From: Branchiostoma floridae
Taxonomy: Eukaryota > Chordata > Leptocardii > Amphioxiformes > Branchiostomatidae
Assembly (NCBI RefSeq): GCF_000003815.2
Contig: NC_049990.1
Span: 1,909,075-1,940,224 of the forward strand
Direction: 5' to 3'
DNA length: 31,150 bases
The notes under the pieces were generated by a model. That model had not been told where the DNA came from and made no database searches. It worked only from the letters and a program-made list of their open reading frames with translations. Both the position numbers and the translations under genes were made by a program. Of the stretch, positions 7,961-18,025 are shown one piece after another; the first letter of the stretch is position 1; every line of letters starts with the position of its first letter.

Positions 7961-9898
7961 ATGCCGTACCGCTCCCGTAGCGTTGACTTTATTAAGCTAA
8001 ATGTGGTTCCGAATAAACTCAATGTTGCTAACTATTCTTCAAGGACTTTTTCCAAGGCTAGGAGATCCAACTCCAATGAAGCCTGGGCAAAGTTCAAGAG
8101 GTGTAGGAAGGGTGTTAAGCAGAGAGTTAGGAAGGCCCATAGGGATTATGTCTCCAATTACCTGGAGTCTAACATCGAGGATAATCCCAAAGCCTTTTGG
8201 AGCTATGTCAAATCCATCAGACAAGACTCTACTGGTGCGTCCGCCCTAAGACATCAGGGGGTGCTAACATCTGACCCCAAAGAAAAGGCTGATGCACTGG
8301 GGGCCCAGTTTGAGTCAGTGTTTACCAGGGAGGATAAGACCACCGTTCCTACCCTTGGCGAACCCAAAGCTCCAACTATCCCCTCCCTTAACATCACAGT
8401 GGAGGGGGTAGCCAAACAGCTCTCCTGTCTTAACCCCAGCAAGGCCACAGGACCAGACGGATTACCACCTCGCCTCCTGAAGACCGTAGCCGAACAAATT
8501 GCGCCAATATTACAGGTCATATTCTCCCAGTCAATATCCACGGGAGATGTTCCTGAAGATTGGAGAACAGCTAACATCGCTCCAATCTTCAAAAAGGGGG
8601 ACAGAACCTTGCCATCAAACTATAGGCCGGTGTCTCTGACATCGGTCTGTGGTAAAGTGCTCGAACACATCGTGCACAGCCACATGATGAAACATCTAGA
8701 CGCTCATGGCATTCTGTCCCCTGCGCAACACGGTTTCAGGAAGGGTCTGTCCTGCGAGAGCCAGCTGGTGCTTACCCTCCAAGACCTGGCCAAGAACATG
8801 GACCAGAACAAACAGGTCGATGCCGCGGTGCTTGACTTTAGCAAAGCATTCGATACTGTGCCACACGAACGTCTGCTGAGCAAGCTCGAGCACTATGGTA
8901 TTTCTGGCCTCCTTCAGTCTTGGCTTAGGGCCTTCCCTACGGAGAGAACCCAGAGGGTTGTCTTTGACGGTGGAACATCTAAAGCTGTCAAGGTCACCTC
9001 TGGAGTTCCGCAGGGTACTGTGTTAGGCCCTCTGCTATTCCTGCTCTACATTAATGACCTACCCGATTCCGTAGACTCACATGTTCGACTGTTTGCTGAC
9101 GATTGCTTGATTTATCGAACTATCAGCAAGCCTTCTGACGCACAAGGGCTGCAGTCTGACCTCGATGCGCTAACAGAATGGCAAAATCGTTGGCTCATGT
9201 CGTTCAACCCCTCTAAATGTCACATCCTCCATATCACCCGTAAAAAGCACCCCATCATAACTCAGTACTCCCTCTGTGGAGAAGCCCTTACCGGTGTTAA
9301 GTCCCACCCCTATCTTGGAGTACAACTGTCCGACGATTTGCGGTGGGACACCCATATCAACCACGCCACTAGCAAAGCTGGTAAGGTCCTAGGAGTCATT
9401 CGGCGCAACTTGACCCATTGTCCATCTAGGGTCAAGGCCACTTGTTACAAAGCGCTGGTACGGCCTCACTTGGAATATAGTGCCATCGTCTGGGACCCGT
9501 ACACCAACAAAGGGATACAGGCGGTGGAGGCCGTCCAGCGCAGGGCAGCCCGAGTGACCCTAAATGACTACCGGCAGACTAGCAGCGTGACACAAATGCT
9601 TTCAGACCTGCAGTGGCGCCCTCTCTCCGAAAGGAGGAGGAACGCCCGCCTCACCTTTTTCTATAAAGTAGTCAACAATAATATTAACATAGACGCCAGC
9701 AATATTCTGAAGCCTGCCCAAGGGCGCACCCGGGGTAGTCACGACTTCAAATATCAACACATATTTGCACGCACCGATATCTACAAACAGTCTTTTTTCC
9801 CACGCACAATTCCCGAGTGGAATGCCCTGCCTGGCACGGTTGTAAGCGCTCCCAACGTTGAGCACTTCCGTGCCAGGCAGGCGGCCTGCCCGCCCTAA
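7961..9898 (+). CDS. Non-LTR retrotransposon reverse transcriptase, 5'-truncated, frame intact
   Basis: A 645-codon open frame with the usual order of a Jockey/CR1/L2-type reverse transcriptase: NPSKATGPDGLP (about 158-169), IFKKGD and YRPVSLTS (209-227), HGFRKGLSCESQ (257-268), VLDFSKAFDTV with the first catalytic Asp (290-300), SGVPQGTVLGPLLF (347-360), FADDC with the catalytic Asp pair (378-382), then the C-terminal LVRPHLEYSAIVWD region (about 502). The apurinic-type endonuclease normally N-terminal to it is absent, so the copy is 5' truncated and cannot be complete. The first few codons, including ATG, come from host intron sequence; element-derived sequence starts near 7977. No frame break means the insertion is young. 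It lies antisense to gene 2. Confidence 0.9.
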   Translation: MPYRSRSVDFIKLNVVPNKLNVANYSSRTFSKARRSNSNEAWAKFKRCRKGVKQRVRKAHRDYVSNYLESNIEDNPKAFWSYVKSIRQDSTGASALRHQGVLTSDPKEKADALGAQFESVFTREDKTTVPTLGEPKAPTIPSLNITVEGVAKQLSCLNPSKATGPDGLPPRLLKTVAEQIAPILQVIFSQSISTGDVPEDWRTANIAPIFKKGDRTLPSNYRPVSLTSVCGKVLEHIVHSHMMKHLDAHGILSPAQHGFRKGLSCESQLVLTLQDLAKNMDQNKQVDAAVLDFSKAFDTVPHERLLSKLEHYGISGLLQSWLRAFPTERTQRVVFDGGTSKAVKVTSGVPQGTVLGPLLFLLYINDLPDSVDSHVRLFADDCLIYRTISKPSDAQGLQSDLDALTEWQNRWLMSFNPSKCHILHITRKKHPIITQYSLCGEALTGVKSHPYLGVQLSDDLRWDTHINHATSKAGKVLGVIRRNLTHCPSRVKATCYKALVRPHLEYSAIVWDPYTNKGIQAVEAVQRRAARVTLNDYRQTSSVTQMLSDLQWRPLSERRRNARLTFFYKVVNNNINIDASNILKPAQGRTRGSHDFKYQHIFARTDIYKQSFFPRTIPEWNALPGTVVSAPNVEHFRARQAACPP

Positions 9899-9999
9899 CC
9901 CGGGAGCCTCAGCTCCCCCCCCCCCTACTTTTGCCCCTCGCGGGGTCATTTGGGGGTATCCTATGTAGATGTAGATGTGGTCCTCCACATTAAAAAAAA
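7977..9999 (+). mobile_element. 5'-truncated LINE (Jockey/CR1/L2-like) inserted in gene 2 intron
   Basis: The paralogous intron of gene 1 runs from ...acgccgtaccccttcc straight to gtgaaaacaaagaaatgg; in gene 2 about 2 kb is inserted between these points. The 3' end has the short repeat tgtagatgtagatg and then eight A residues (9992-9999). A C/G-rich stretch follows the stop at 9918-9925. A clear target duplication was not found. Exact clade is not assigned. Confidence 0.85.
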
Positions 10000-10463
10000 G
10001 GGAAAATTACGAAATGGAGAATCTCCCAAATTCTTAGCAATTTCTCGGTAAAAATGAGTGAAAATTACTCGGTCAAACTTCACCGAAATCGGCAGATTTT
10101 TGTTACAGAACTTACACGTTGTCCCTGAATGTTCAAAGAGAAAACGCTAAATTTGAAAATACGTCCAACTCCAAGCATCAGTTACTGAACCTCCCCGTGA
10201 AATGTGGTACACGCCATGATGAACACCAGATGTTGGAATGGCGGGGGCGGACAAAGGGGTTTACAGTATGCCGTGCATATATTAACTGCGCCCTGCATAT
10301 AAGTAAGACGGCCGTTTTTACACCAATAAACAATACAGAAATGACTCTACAATTATTAATACACCTAAATATATCTACTTTCGTTTTTACGACTATAACC
10401 CTATTATTTTGCAAAAAGAAAGACCATCCATAAACTCCTGAAGGGCCCCAAAGTTTGTTTACG

Positions 10464-10563
10464 NNNNNNNNNNNNNNNNNNNNNNNNNNNNNNNNNNNNN
10501 NNNNNNNNNNNNNNNNNNNNNNNNNNNNNNNNNNNNNNNNNNNNNNNNNNNNNNNNNNNNNNN
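10464..10563. other. Assembly gap, 100 N
   Basis: Exactly 100 N, so probably a fixed-size placeholder. In unit 1 the corresponding interval (after tttacgtta at about 3840 up to cagttgacggg at about 3992) is about 150 bases, so roughly that much intron is missing; no exon is expected here. Confidence 0.98.
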
Positions 10564-10667
10564 TACCAGTTGACGGGACCCCTAGTGCCGTACCAAAATC
10601 ATGACACCTTCAGTTTTCTGTCAAATCTACAGAAGTTTTAGAGTCAAAATACAACAGATCGTCTTAC

Positions 10668-10910
10668 CTGAACAAACTTGAATCCTAGCCTTGCACAAAA
10701 ACACCAGTGTATTCATGTATTGTCTCTAAAGCCTCGGAAGATGTGGTTTTTGCTTCGGAAAGACGGCAACTTTTCCAAACCGCTGTCACTCTCGCCACTT
10801 CGAGTAAACAGGAAGCCGCGGCAGAGATGACCCGGAAGTATTCTACTATCTTGGGTCAGACACCCTCTCCTGATTACTCAACAGTTGTCGCGATATGTGG
10901 AAGGGACTGT
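10668..10910 (-). promoter_or_regulatory. Noncoding exon 1 and promoter of gene 2
   Basis: Last exon base 10668 before GTAAG. ETS-type ACCCGGAAGT at 10830-10839, CAGGAAG at 10809-10815 and gttgtcgcgatatgtgg near 10885 match unit 1. It belongs to gene 2 despite lying 3.7 kb away because the intron carries the LINE. Confidence 0.6.
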
Positions 10911-11445
10911 CATTCTCGTATTGGACTGTTTAGCCATAGTCGACGTTATAGGGCTGATATCAATTAGGATTTTACCATGGTCAATATTGACCGAAGGAAG
11001 CCATGTGGCGATATTGCCTTCTTCAAGCAGAGGTTCGACTCAGACTGTTTTTGACGTATTTCTAGGTTTTTTGTTAGTCTTTCCGCCCGTTTTGTCCCCC
11101 GTTCTTTGTGTCTTGAAAATAATGTTTCCCCCATGATCATAGCCGGAGCCGAACCTCTGCTTAGCTGAATGCAGAGCCCGTTGTATAACTCTAATAATTG
11201 TTGTAGCGTGGACGCATCTCGGCTCTGTGATATCGGCTATTGGTGAGCAGGGATTGTGTCTACTAGTATTTCACACTGATGTGGTGTTGGGAAACTTAAT
11301 GATTAATCGGTAGACTGCAGCAGGACTTCCGGTCTTGGTATCTCGTGTTCTTATGGTTGTGATGATAAGTAAATGGGAATTATTACTATACCCCTCATGT
11401 GCTAACACATTTAATGTGAAAGGAAAACTACAGGCATAGTTCGAA
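10911..11445. other. Intergenic spacer, type A, unit 2/3
   Basis: About 530 bases without a gene; collinear with 4331-4940 including the inverted-repeat element. Slightly shorter because the block with cattaaagattctagcc is missing. Confidence 0.55.
11025..11162. mobile_element. Short inverted-repeat element, unit 2 spacer
   Basis: Left end AAGCAGAGGTTCGACTC at 11025-11041 and right end GAGCCGAACCTCTGCTT at 11146-11162; homologue of 4440-4576 at the identical position, so it predates the duplication of units 1-3. Confidence 0.6.
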
Positions 11446-11448
11446 CTG

Positions 11449-11454
11449 TTTATT
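11449..11454 (-). terminator. Poly(A) signal AATAAA of gene 3
   Basis: TTTATT on plus in the conserved cgaactgtttatttgaaac context. Confidence 0.65.
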
Positions 11455-12521
11455 TGAAACAACCTTTAACAAGATAGATCAATACAAACTATTGAAATCA
11501 ACAACAAAGCTAGATACTTATTAGTAAAGTGAACTTATCCTACAGAATTATCAACACCTCTATTGGTCTACTGTTCTCCCATCTAACTGCAAGTCTAAAA
11601 TCCATAACGTTACGGAACATAGCTAGAGATACTATTCCTAGGAGAAAAGGAGAATAATAAGTTCAATACCTTTCCCCTTTAGACGTTGACTTGGTACTGT
11701 TCATTAAACGTCGATGAAGGTACAAAAACAATCTCCAATGTTAAGTTTTAGTTCTACTTTACAAATCAGTGTTAGCTTCTAGCTTAGTTACGAAATAAAT
11801 GTTAGGTTCTATTTAAAAAAGGATGTTACTTTCAGTTCTACTTCATTAGCAAACGATTAAACACGATCTACTGTGTATCTTTCAAGAAATTGCAAAACAG
11901 CAAACAAAATTCTCCCTTTTTCCATGTAGAAATACCTCAGTACTACTACTGTATGTGAATATACCAAAGCCTGCTAGTTCTAGTTGGCTTCTAGTTTGCT
12001 ACGAATCAATTCAAACAACATTCACAATATTCCAACAGAGATGTTAACAAACAGAAAATGAACTTGAACATGATATTCATACTACAAAACTACCTGCTTG
12101 GAAACTTCATTCTAGAATACCACAGGCTAGGGAACTTCACTATATACATAAAGAAAAAGGTACAAAAAAGAACTGTACATGATACACATCAACGAAACTA
12201 CCATCTTGAAACTAACTTTTAAAATACCACGGGTAACTGAACTTCGCTATTTTTATGGGATCTAAACGAACCCCACAACAGAAAAGGCTACGTATAAAAA
12301 AAACGCGCACTGAACTGGCTTTCCTGACGTGTCAGTGCGTGTAACTTTTCAGGTTCAACCGCTATCTAAACTGTCGGATCTGATTCACTTCCCCACCTGC
12401 TGGCTTCATTAGTACTCCTCACACCTTTTTTCACCCGTGTGAGTAAGCTTTTAAAGAGAACAATGTGACCCGGTTTGTGTCCATTAAGATGACAAAGTGA
12501 CCTAAATGCTTGCTTAACTCC
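11455..12521 (-). other. 3' UTR of gene 3
   Basis: AT-rich, collinear with the gene 1 3' UTR. A segment around 12110-12240 appears partly duplicated: gaacttcactatat... and gaacttcgctattttt... both follow a 'taccac(a/g)gg' string about 110 bases apart. No gene. Confidence 0.6.
12410..12520 (-). pseudogene. Vestigial finger in gene 3 3' UTR
   Basis: Homologous to the relic in unit 2: a CEE-like Cys half just after the stop and, toward 12412, the linker/CEEY end; the helix half is badly decayed (extra bases around 12455-12490). Confidence 0.5.
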
Positions 12522-13799
12522 TCACACTTGTGCAAGTTCTGTTTTGTGTTTTTCCATGTGTTTCTTCAGACTATACAGCCGAGAAAACTGCCTGCTGCAC
12601 TCCTCACACTTGTAGGGTTTCTCCCCTGTGTGAGTCCGCATGTGTCTCTTCAGAGTACCCAGCTCACTAAACGGCCTGCTGCACTCCTCACAATTGTAAT
12701 GTTTCTCCCCTGTGTGAGTCCGCATGTGACTCTTCAGATGACCCAGCTCACTGAACTGCCTGCTGCACTCCTCACAACTGTAGGGTTTTTCACCTGTATG
12801 AGTCTGCATGTGTTTCTTTAGACTATCCAGTCGACTGAACTGTTTACTGCACTCCTCACACCTGTAGGGTTTCTCCCCTGTGTGAGTCCGCATGTGAGTC
12901 TTTATAGCACCCAGCACACTGAACTGCCTGCTGCACTCCTCACACTTGTAGGGTTTCTCACCTGTGTGAGTCCGCATGTGAGTCTTAAGAGCAACCAGCT
13001 GAACGAATTGCCTGCTGCACTGCTCACATTGGTAGGGTTTCTCCCCTGTGTGAGTCCGCATGTGTTCCTTCACAGCACCCAGCTGACTAAACTGCCTGCT
13101 GCACTCCTCACACTTGTAGGGTTTCTCCAATGTGTGAGTCCGCATGTGTGTCTTCAGATGATGAAAAAGACTGAACTGTCTGCTGCACTCCTCACACCTG
13201 TAGGGTTTCTCACCTGTATGTGTCCGTATATGTATCTTCAAGTGTCCCAACCGACTAAACTGCTTGCTGCACTCCTCACACGTGTAAGGTTTCTCCCCTG
13301 TGTGAGTCCGCATGTGTCTCTTCAGCTTACCAAACCGACTGAACTGCCTGCTGCACTCGTCACAAATGTACGGCTTCTCACCGCTGTGAGTCAACCTGTG
13401 TGCCTTAAGATGATGGAACAAAGTGAACTGCTTGCTGCAGTCTTCACACATGTAGGGTTTCTCCCCTGTGTGAGTCCGCATGTGTTCCGTAAGATGACCC
13501 AGCTTTCTGAACTCCCTGCTGCACTCCCCACAGTTGTAAGGTTTCTCCCCTGTGTGAGTACGAATGTGTTCTTCTAGGTGACCCAGTCGACTGAACTGCC
13601 TGCTGCACTCCTCACACATGTAGGGTTTCTCTCCTGTGTGTGATCGCATGTGGGTTTTCAGAGCACCCAGCACACTGAACTGCTTGCTGCACTCCTCACA
13701 CCTGTAGCGTTTCTCCTCTCTGACAGATCGCACTGAAGAATCGTTTTTCGCTTTTCTCCTGACGTCACCCAAACTCCGGGCACTGCTTGTTGTCGACAT
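12522..13799 (-). CDS. C2H2 zinc-finger protein, 14 fingers (array gene 3)
   Basis: The longest product of the array, 425 residues: leader ([22 protein letters not shown]), fourteen CX2C-X12-HX3H fingers, and a tail KHKTELAQV. Contacts (-1, 2, 3, 6): VGAT, RGHE, KGHE, LHHA, RGKR, RGHI, LHHT, QGAE, QVAT, VGAT, RDSK, EGHS, EGTR, RYSK. Fingers 1 and 10 share contacts; fingers 4 and 7 share the rare LFHHLK helix also found in gene 1 finger 6. Fingers 8 and 10 have Val or Ile for the usual helix Leu. Odd linkers are HSGEKPY after finger 4, TLEKPY after 7 and TGEKHY after 12. All 14 zinc ligand sets are intact. ATG at 13799; exon begins 13821. Confidence 0.94.
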   Translation of the reverse strand: MSTTSSARSLGDVRRKAKNDSSVRSVREEKRYRCEECSKQFSVLGALKTHMRSHTGEKPYMCEECSRQFSRLGHLEEHIRTHTGEKPYNCGECSREFRKLGHLTEHMRTHTGEKPYMCEDCSKQFTLFHHLKAHRLTHSGEKPYICDECSRQFSRFGKLKRHMRTHTGEKPYTCEECSKQFSRLGHLKIHIRTHTGEKPYRCEECSRQFSLFHHLKTHMRTHTLEKPYKCEECSRQFSQLGAVKEHMRTHTGEKPYQCEQCSRQFVQLVALKTHMRTHTGEKPYKCEECSRQFSVLGAIKTHMRTHTGEKPYRCEECSKQFSRLDSLKKHMQTHTGEKPYSCEECSRQFSELGHLKSHMRTHTGEKHYNCEECSRPFSELGTLKRHMRTHTGEKPYKCEECSRQFSRLYSLKKHMEKHKTELAQV

Positions 13800-13908
13800 C
13801 CTTCTAGATCTTGTGCAACTTCTGTAGAGACAATAGGAACGATCATGTTAGAAAATATTCATCAATATTTACTATCTTCGCCACAAAGGAATGTTTTGGT
13901 GTGATTGC

Positions 13909-14226
13909 ATTTGTGTGTTTGTGTACTGTGTATGTGTGCATGTGTGTGTCTGTGTGTTTGTGCATCTATATGTGTGTGTGTGTGTGTGTGTCTGTGTGTG
14001 TGTACCTGAGTGTGTGTGTGTGTGTGAGCATATGTGTGTATGTGTCTGTGTGTTTGTGTGTGTACCTGAGTGTGTGTGTGTCTGTGTGTCTATGTGTGAG
14101 TCTGTATGCATCTGTCTGTGTATACGTGTGCCTACATTTGTGTCTGTCTGCGTCTGTGTGTATCTTTACTATAAGCACAATTTGTATTATTTGTATGTGT
14201 CTTTGTATGAAGGTATGTGTGTGTAT
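13909..14226. repeat. Imperfect (TG)n microsatellite
   Basis: About 320 bases built of tgtgtg with scattered C, A and T interruptions. It opens several Cys/Val-rich frames on plus and Thr/His-rich frames on minus which are repeat artefacts. Confidence 0.9.
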
Positions 14227-14490
14227 TTGAACAACATAACTCGGAAAACCTGGATTGGATCCTGATGATATTCCGTTGGTATGAATGGTTTATTCAACAA
14301 TCGACATTGTAAACATTACTTAACAATATATATGACTTGCACTGCAGTCAAAAGACTGAATTCAGGGGTGCATAAGCATTTGCACGAATTATATGGCATT
14401 CGTACGGATGATCTAATTTTCTTATGTGAGACGCATGAATCACTACGCGGAAATGTACGAATCTTATGCAACCGCAATAATCACCACGCG
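14227..14490. other. Unit-3-specific intron segment of unknown origin
   Basis: Non-paralogous DNA next to the TG repeat. It includes acataactcggaaaacc, a local inverted pair cagtc/gactg near 14345, and an AATAAA on minus at about 14289-14294. It could be the tail of a retroelement; no coding or terminal motif proves it. Confidence 0.35.
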
Positions 14491-15255
14491 AAAGGGACCG
14501 ACATCTAATTGTTTACGAGCATAACAATAGGACAAAAACAAAGGAGTGCGACTTATGACGAAAGACGCCACCACGCTTGTACTAGCTACAGTGAAAACAA
14601 ACTTTGTGACATCACTCTGTCAAACGTCAGCAAAATAGGCTATTTTTGTTCCTAATTGTCCGTAAAAGTACAAAGAGAAAACCCTAAATTTGAAAATACG
14701 TCCAAGCATCAGTTACTGAACCTCCCCGTAAAATAAGGAACACACCATGATTAACACCAGATGTTAGAATGTTGCAAGTTTCGACCCAGGGGCGGACGGA
14801 GGGGTTTACAGTATACCGTACATATATTAACTGCGCCCTTCATACCGGCAAGACGTTTCTTAACACCAATAAAAACTACAAAATTGCATCTGCAATTACT
14901 AATACAAGTAAATCACCTGCAGTTCCACTCGTTTTTTTACGATTACTACGCCATACATTGATGAAGGAAAGACCCCTCTGTTAACCCCTCAAGGGCCCCA
15001 AAAATTTGTTTACGTTATATTCAGCTTTTCTCCTCGCCTCCTCTGTGTGGATTAAATAAACAGTGTGACAGAAAGTTACAGCAAAGCTACAAAGGAACAT
15101 AAGTATCGTGGTCTATCTTTCAACAGAGGGCAGAAAAAAGAGCTCAGATACCAGTTAAGCTAGGGGGATCGAATCCCCAACGAAATTACGACACGCTTCA
15201 GTTTTCTTTCAAATCTACAGAGATTCTAGAGTCAAGATAGAACAGATCGTCTTAC

Positions 15256-15480
15256 CTGAACAAACTTGCACAAAGACACCAGTAGGTTGTCTCTAAAGCC
15301 GCGAAAGTTGTGGTTTTTGCTTCGGAAAGACGGAAACTTTTCCAAACCGCTCTCGGCCTCGCCGCTTCGAGTAAACAGGAAGTTGCTGCGGAGATGACCC
15401 GGAAGTTTTCTGTAATCATGGGTCAGACACCAGCTCCTGATTACTTAACAGTTGTCGCGATATGTGGCAGGGACTGTCAT
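15256..15480 (-). promoter_or_regulatory. Noncoding exon 1 and promoter of gene 3
   Basis: Last exon base 15256. ETS-type ACCCGGAAGT at 15397-15406, CAGGAAG upstream. Exon 1 here lacks about 10 bases (aaccctagcc) present in units 1 and 2, removing the in-frame TAG, but no ATG is present so it stays noncoding. Confidence 0.6.
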
Positions 15481-15581
15481 TCTCGTATAGGACTGTTTAG
15501 CCACAGTCGACGCTGTAGGGCTGATATCAATTAGGATTTTAGGATTTTACCATGGTCAACATTGACCGAAGGAGGCCATAT

Positions 15582-15755
15582 ATAGATTTAGATTAGACGT
15601 TATTTCTCTTTTGATTTGATTTTTATTCATTTTGATTCATCTATAGTTCCCGTTGTCTATAAAGTAAACAATTATGTATATCACTACTTTACTTTGTCTG
15701 CAATTAGCCATCGAGCATGGGCTTGCAATGAAGATTATTATTATATAAATATATA
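15582..15755 (-). mobile_element. Probable SINE or LINE-tail insertion with 5-bp duplication
   Basis: Units 1 and 2 read ggccat(a)tgtcgcgatattgc without interruption; here 174 bases are inserted between direct repeats CATAT (15577-15581 and 15756-15760). It contains attattattatata near one end, as in retroposon tails, and the string gccatcgagcatgggcttgc. No coding frame belongs to it; the family is not recognised. Confidence 0.5.
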
Positions 15756-16082
15756 CATATCGCGATATTGCATTCTTTAAACAGACCATTTTTTGACGTA
15801 TTTCTAGGTGTTTTTTGTTAGGCTTTATATTTTGTCCCCCTTTTTTGTGTCTTGAAAATAATGTTTTCCCCCTGATCATAGCCGGAGCCGAACCTCTGCT
15901 TAGCTGAATGTAGAACCCATTGTATAACTCTAATAATTGTTGTAGCGTGGACGCACATTAAAGATTCTAGCCACACCCCGGCTCTGTGATATCGGGTGTT
16001 GGTGGACCATACTCAGAGATTGTGTGTGTCTGTATTTAACAATGATGTGTTGGGAAAATAAAGGAATCAGAAAATCAGCCCC

Positions 16083-16205
16083 TAGTGACTTTCAGAGCTA
16101 CTACAGCAGTACTTCTGGTATGTCGTATGCTAGATATTCTAGTGGTTTTCAAAGACACTGTAGCAGGATTTCCGGTCTTGGTATCCCGTGTACTGGATAT
16201 ATCGC
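16083..16205. repeat. Local tandem duplication (~57 bp)
   Basis: tagtgactttcagagctactacagcag... at 16083 and tagtggttttcaaagacactgtagcag... at 16140 are two diverged copies of a block that occurs once in the other spacers. Confidence 0.6.
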
Positions 16206-16291
16206 GTTCAAATGTTTGAGATGATAAGTAAATGAGAATTTTCTATACTTATCATGTGGTAACAAATTCAATGTGAAAGAAAAACTGAATG

Positions 16292-16312
16292 TTTATTTTC
16301 GAAGTGTTTATT
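16292..16312 (-). terminator. Two AATAAA signals of gene 4
   Basis: TTTATT on plus at 16292-16297 and 16307-16312; a short duplication has doubled the conserved poly(A) signal. Confidence 0.6.
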
Positions 16313-17089
16313 TTAAAGCATTTTTTTTCAAAACAAGTAAACATTAACAACACGTTACTAATTAGTATACTTATCTTACAAAATTCTTAACACTTCTGCT
16401 AGTTTTCTTATCTTAACTGAAATGGTAACGTTCTTAAACATAGCTTTTCCTATTAGAGCTTTTCCAGTTAGAGTACAATAACAATGGATTATCATCATCT
16501 TAGGTTGTAAGTTCACACGTAAAGGTTCTTTCTCCCCTTTAGACATTAACTTGCTACGGTCCATATGTCCATAAGGTACAGAACCAATGTTACGTTCTAT
16601 TAGTAAGTTTGTTACAAAATAATTTAAAAAAAAAAAAACCTCATGAATTAACCGTCATAAAAGTCAAAAGATAGGAATCAAATTCAAAACACAATGCGCT
16701 TTCAACAAAACATCTTAGAAACAAAATTCTACATTTTCCTTGAGGACAAACCTTGCTACTGTGTGTAAAAATGTCCATAAAGATACAAAAACGTACAAGT
16801 TCAAGTTAAGTTCTAGTTTGCTACTTAATAGAAGTTACAAAACAGGAAAAAAGTTGAACATGATACAGAACCAACAAAACTACCATCGTGGAAACTAAAT
16901 TCTGGAACACCACGGGTAACTGAACTTCACTAGTTACATGGGATCAAAATGAACACCATAACAGAAAAGGCTGAGGCCTCAAAAACACGAAGTGAACTGA
17001 CTTTACTGACAACGTGTCAGTGCATGTAACTTTTCAGGATCAACCGCTGACTGAACTGTCGGATCTGATTCACTTCCCCACCTGTTGGC

Positions 17090-17149
17090 TTCATTAGTGC
17101 AACCAACACCTGTTTCTCGCCTGTGTGAGTCAACTTGAGTCCATTTAAT
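17090..17149 (-). pseudogene. Vestigial finger of gene 4, split by a transposon
   Basis: The linker end (ctgtttctcgcctgtgtgagt at 17110-17130) matches the relic of unit 2, while the Cys half continues beyond the inserted element at about 17945-18025 (gaactcctcacacttgtac). Confidence 0.5.
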
Positions 17150-17930
17150 GGACCCTTCCAGCCGAACGCCATATCGAACAAATAGAACCCCCTATTCTTT
17201 TTCGAATACTCGGTCAAAAACAGCCCTAGTGGGACAGGAATGGACAAAGAAAAATGCTATGCCTTTTTTGTTTATGACTATACCGACCGAGTATTGTTGT
17301 TTTGGGAAGGGTGTACGCTACACCACATTACTTTCTTCCTGGACAGGATGCGCATGTAAAGCAATGTTCGTAGAAGAGACGGGACTCCGCACTAGCGGAC
17401 TTTGTAGTGTTGTCTTATATTTGACACGTGGTACAAGCTCCCTCTCCGCGAGTGACCGAGCTACTTTCTTCTTAATTTGGTTTGTCTCCTAAGCATGTAT
17501 GCACATGCCATGTATGCAATAAACGCGGTAGACAACCTGTCACATATATACGTACCCAGCTTTACACCTGCATCGACCGCATGTCAGAAACTGGGCACTC
17601 CTGCCCACTAACAAGGTAATATTATGGAGCGCCTCCCACCTGCGCTTTGACTGAAATTATATCGCCCTTAACGCAACTATATACGTCCTCTCCTAAAATG
17701 ACTGTACCCAGTGGATGTAGCCTCCCACAAAGAATGCATAGCATTTTTCTGTCGCCCGTTCTGAGAGGATTTTAAGGCCCCAAAAGCTAAACCGAAGTCA
17801 GTCAATATCCTCAGCCTAATAGCGGCGGCGGCCATGTTTTTGCAACTCGCGCCGTTTTTGACCGAGGTTTTGAAATAGAACCCGACATCGAACAAGGGGC
17901 GGGGCTTTTGGCGTTCGGCTGAAAGGGTCC
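17150..17930. mobile_element. Non-autonomous TIR transposon, copy 1 (781 bp)
   Basis: The ends are GGACCCTTCCAGCCGAACGC and the inverse of GGACCCTTTCAGCCGAACGC. A second inverted pair, CTCGGTCAAAAAC (about 17210) and GTTTTTGACCGAG (about 17857), extends the inverted ends to about 90 bases. Both sides carry AT. No transposase is encoded. A related copy is at 19283-19995. Confidence 0.85.
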
Positions 17931-18025
17931 ATTGACACAAGCTGACTCACAAGCAAGCATTTTCATCAGCTTGGTCATCTTAATGATTAAGATGACAAAG
18001 CTTACGGACATCCTTGCTGAACTCC

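Larger units (their letters stand above)
6983..10667 (-). other. Intron of gene 2 (3.7 kb, enlarged by transposons)
   Basis: Donor TTCAG|GTAAG at 10668/10667 and acceptor CTACAG ending at 6983. The paralogous intron sequence (ggcgtggtgaggggcgaaa at 7448; tttacgagcataacaatagg at 7908; the gaatctccc block at 10019) is interrupted by a foldback element, a LINE and the assembly gap. Apart from these insertions it resembles the intron of gene 1. Confidence 0.75.
13822..15255 (-). other. Intron of gene 3
   Basis: Donor at 15256/15255 (TTCAG|GTAAG), acceptor at 13822-13823. The first 40 bases near the acceptor and everything right of about 14491 match other units, while 13865-14490 does not (TG repeat plus unrelated DNA), replacing the ggcgtggtgagggg block. 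Confidence 0.75.
15481..16285. other. Intergenic spacer, type A, unit 3/4
   Basis: Collinear with the other type A spacers but with a 174-base insertion (15582-15755), loss of the left arm of the inverted-repeat element (remnant near 15779-15901), and a tandem duplication at 16083-16205. No gene. Confidence 0.55.
16313..18025 (-). other. 3' UTR of gene 4 with TIR element
   Basis: AT-rich UTR collinear with other units but lacking part of the repetitive middle and carrying a 781-base transposon (17150-17930). That makes the transcript's predicted 3' UTR about 1.7 kb. Confidence 0.6.

Noticed and set aside
12522-13799. Regular 84-base repeats that might suggest a CRISPR array or satellite
   Set aside because: The repeat is coding (28-residue finger plus linker), with no spacer/repeat identity pattern and a eukaryotic setting.
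13811-14265. Cys/Val-rich and Thr/His-rich proteins in the TG tract
   Set aside because: Products of translating a (TG)n microsatellite; no conserved domain or paralogue in other units.
16024-16224. 66-codon frame in unit 3/4 spacer
   Set aside because: Created by a local tandem duplication of spacer DNA; absent from homologous spacers.
17148-17492. Small proteins inside the TIR element (also 17677-18029, 19373-19612, 19744-20085)
   Set aside because: Located inside non-autonomous transposon copies; the frames are not conserved between the two copies and show no transposase motif.
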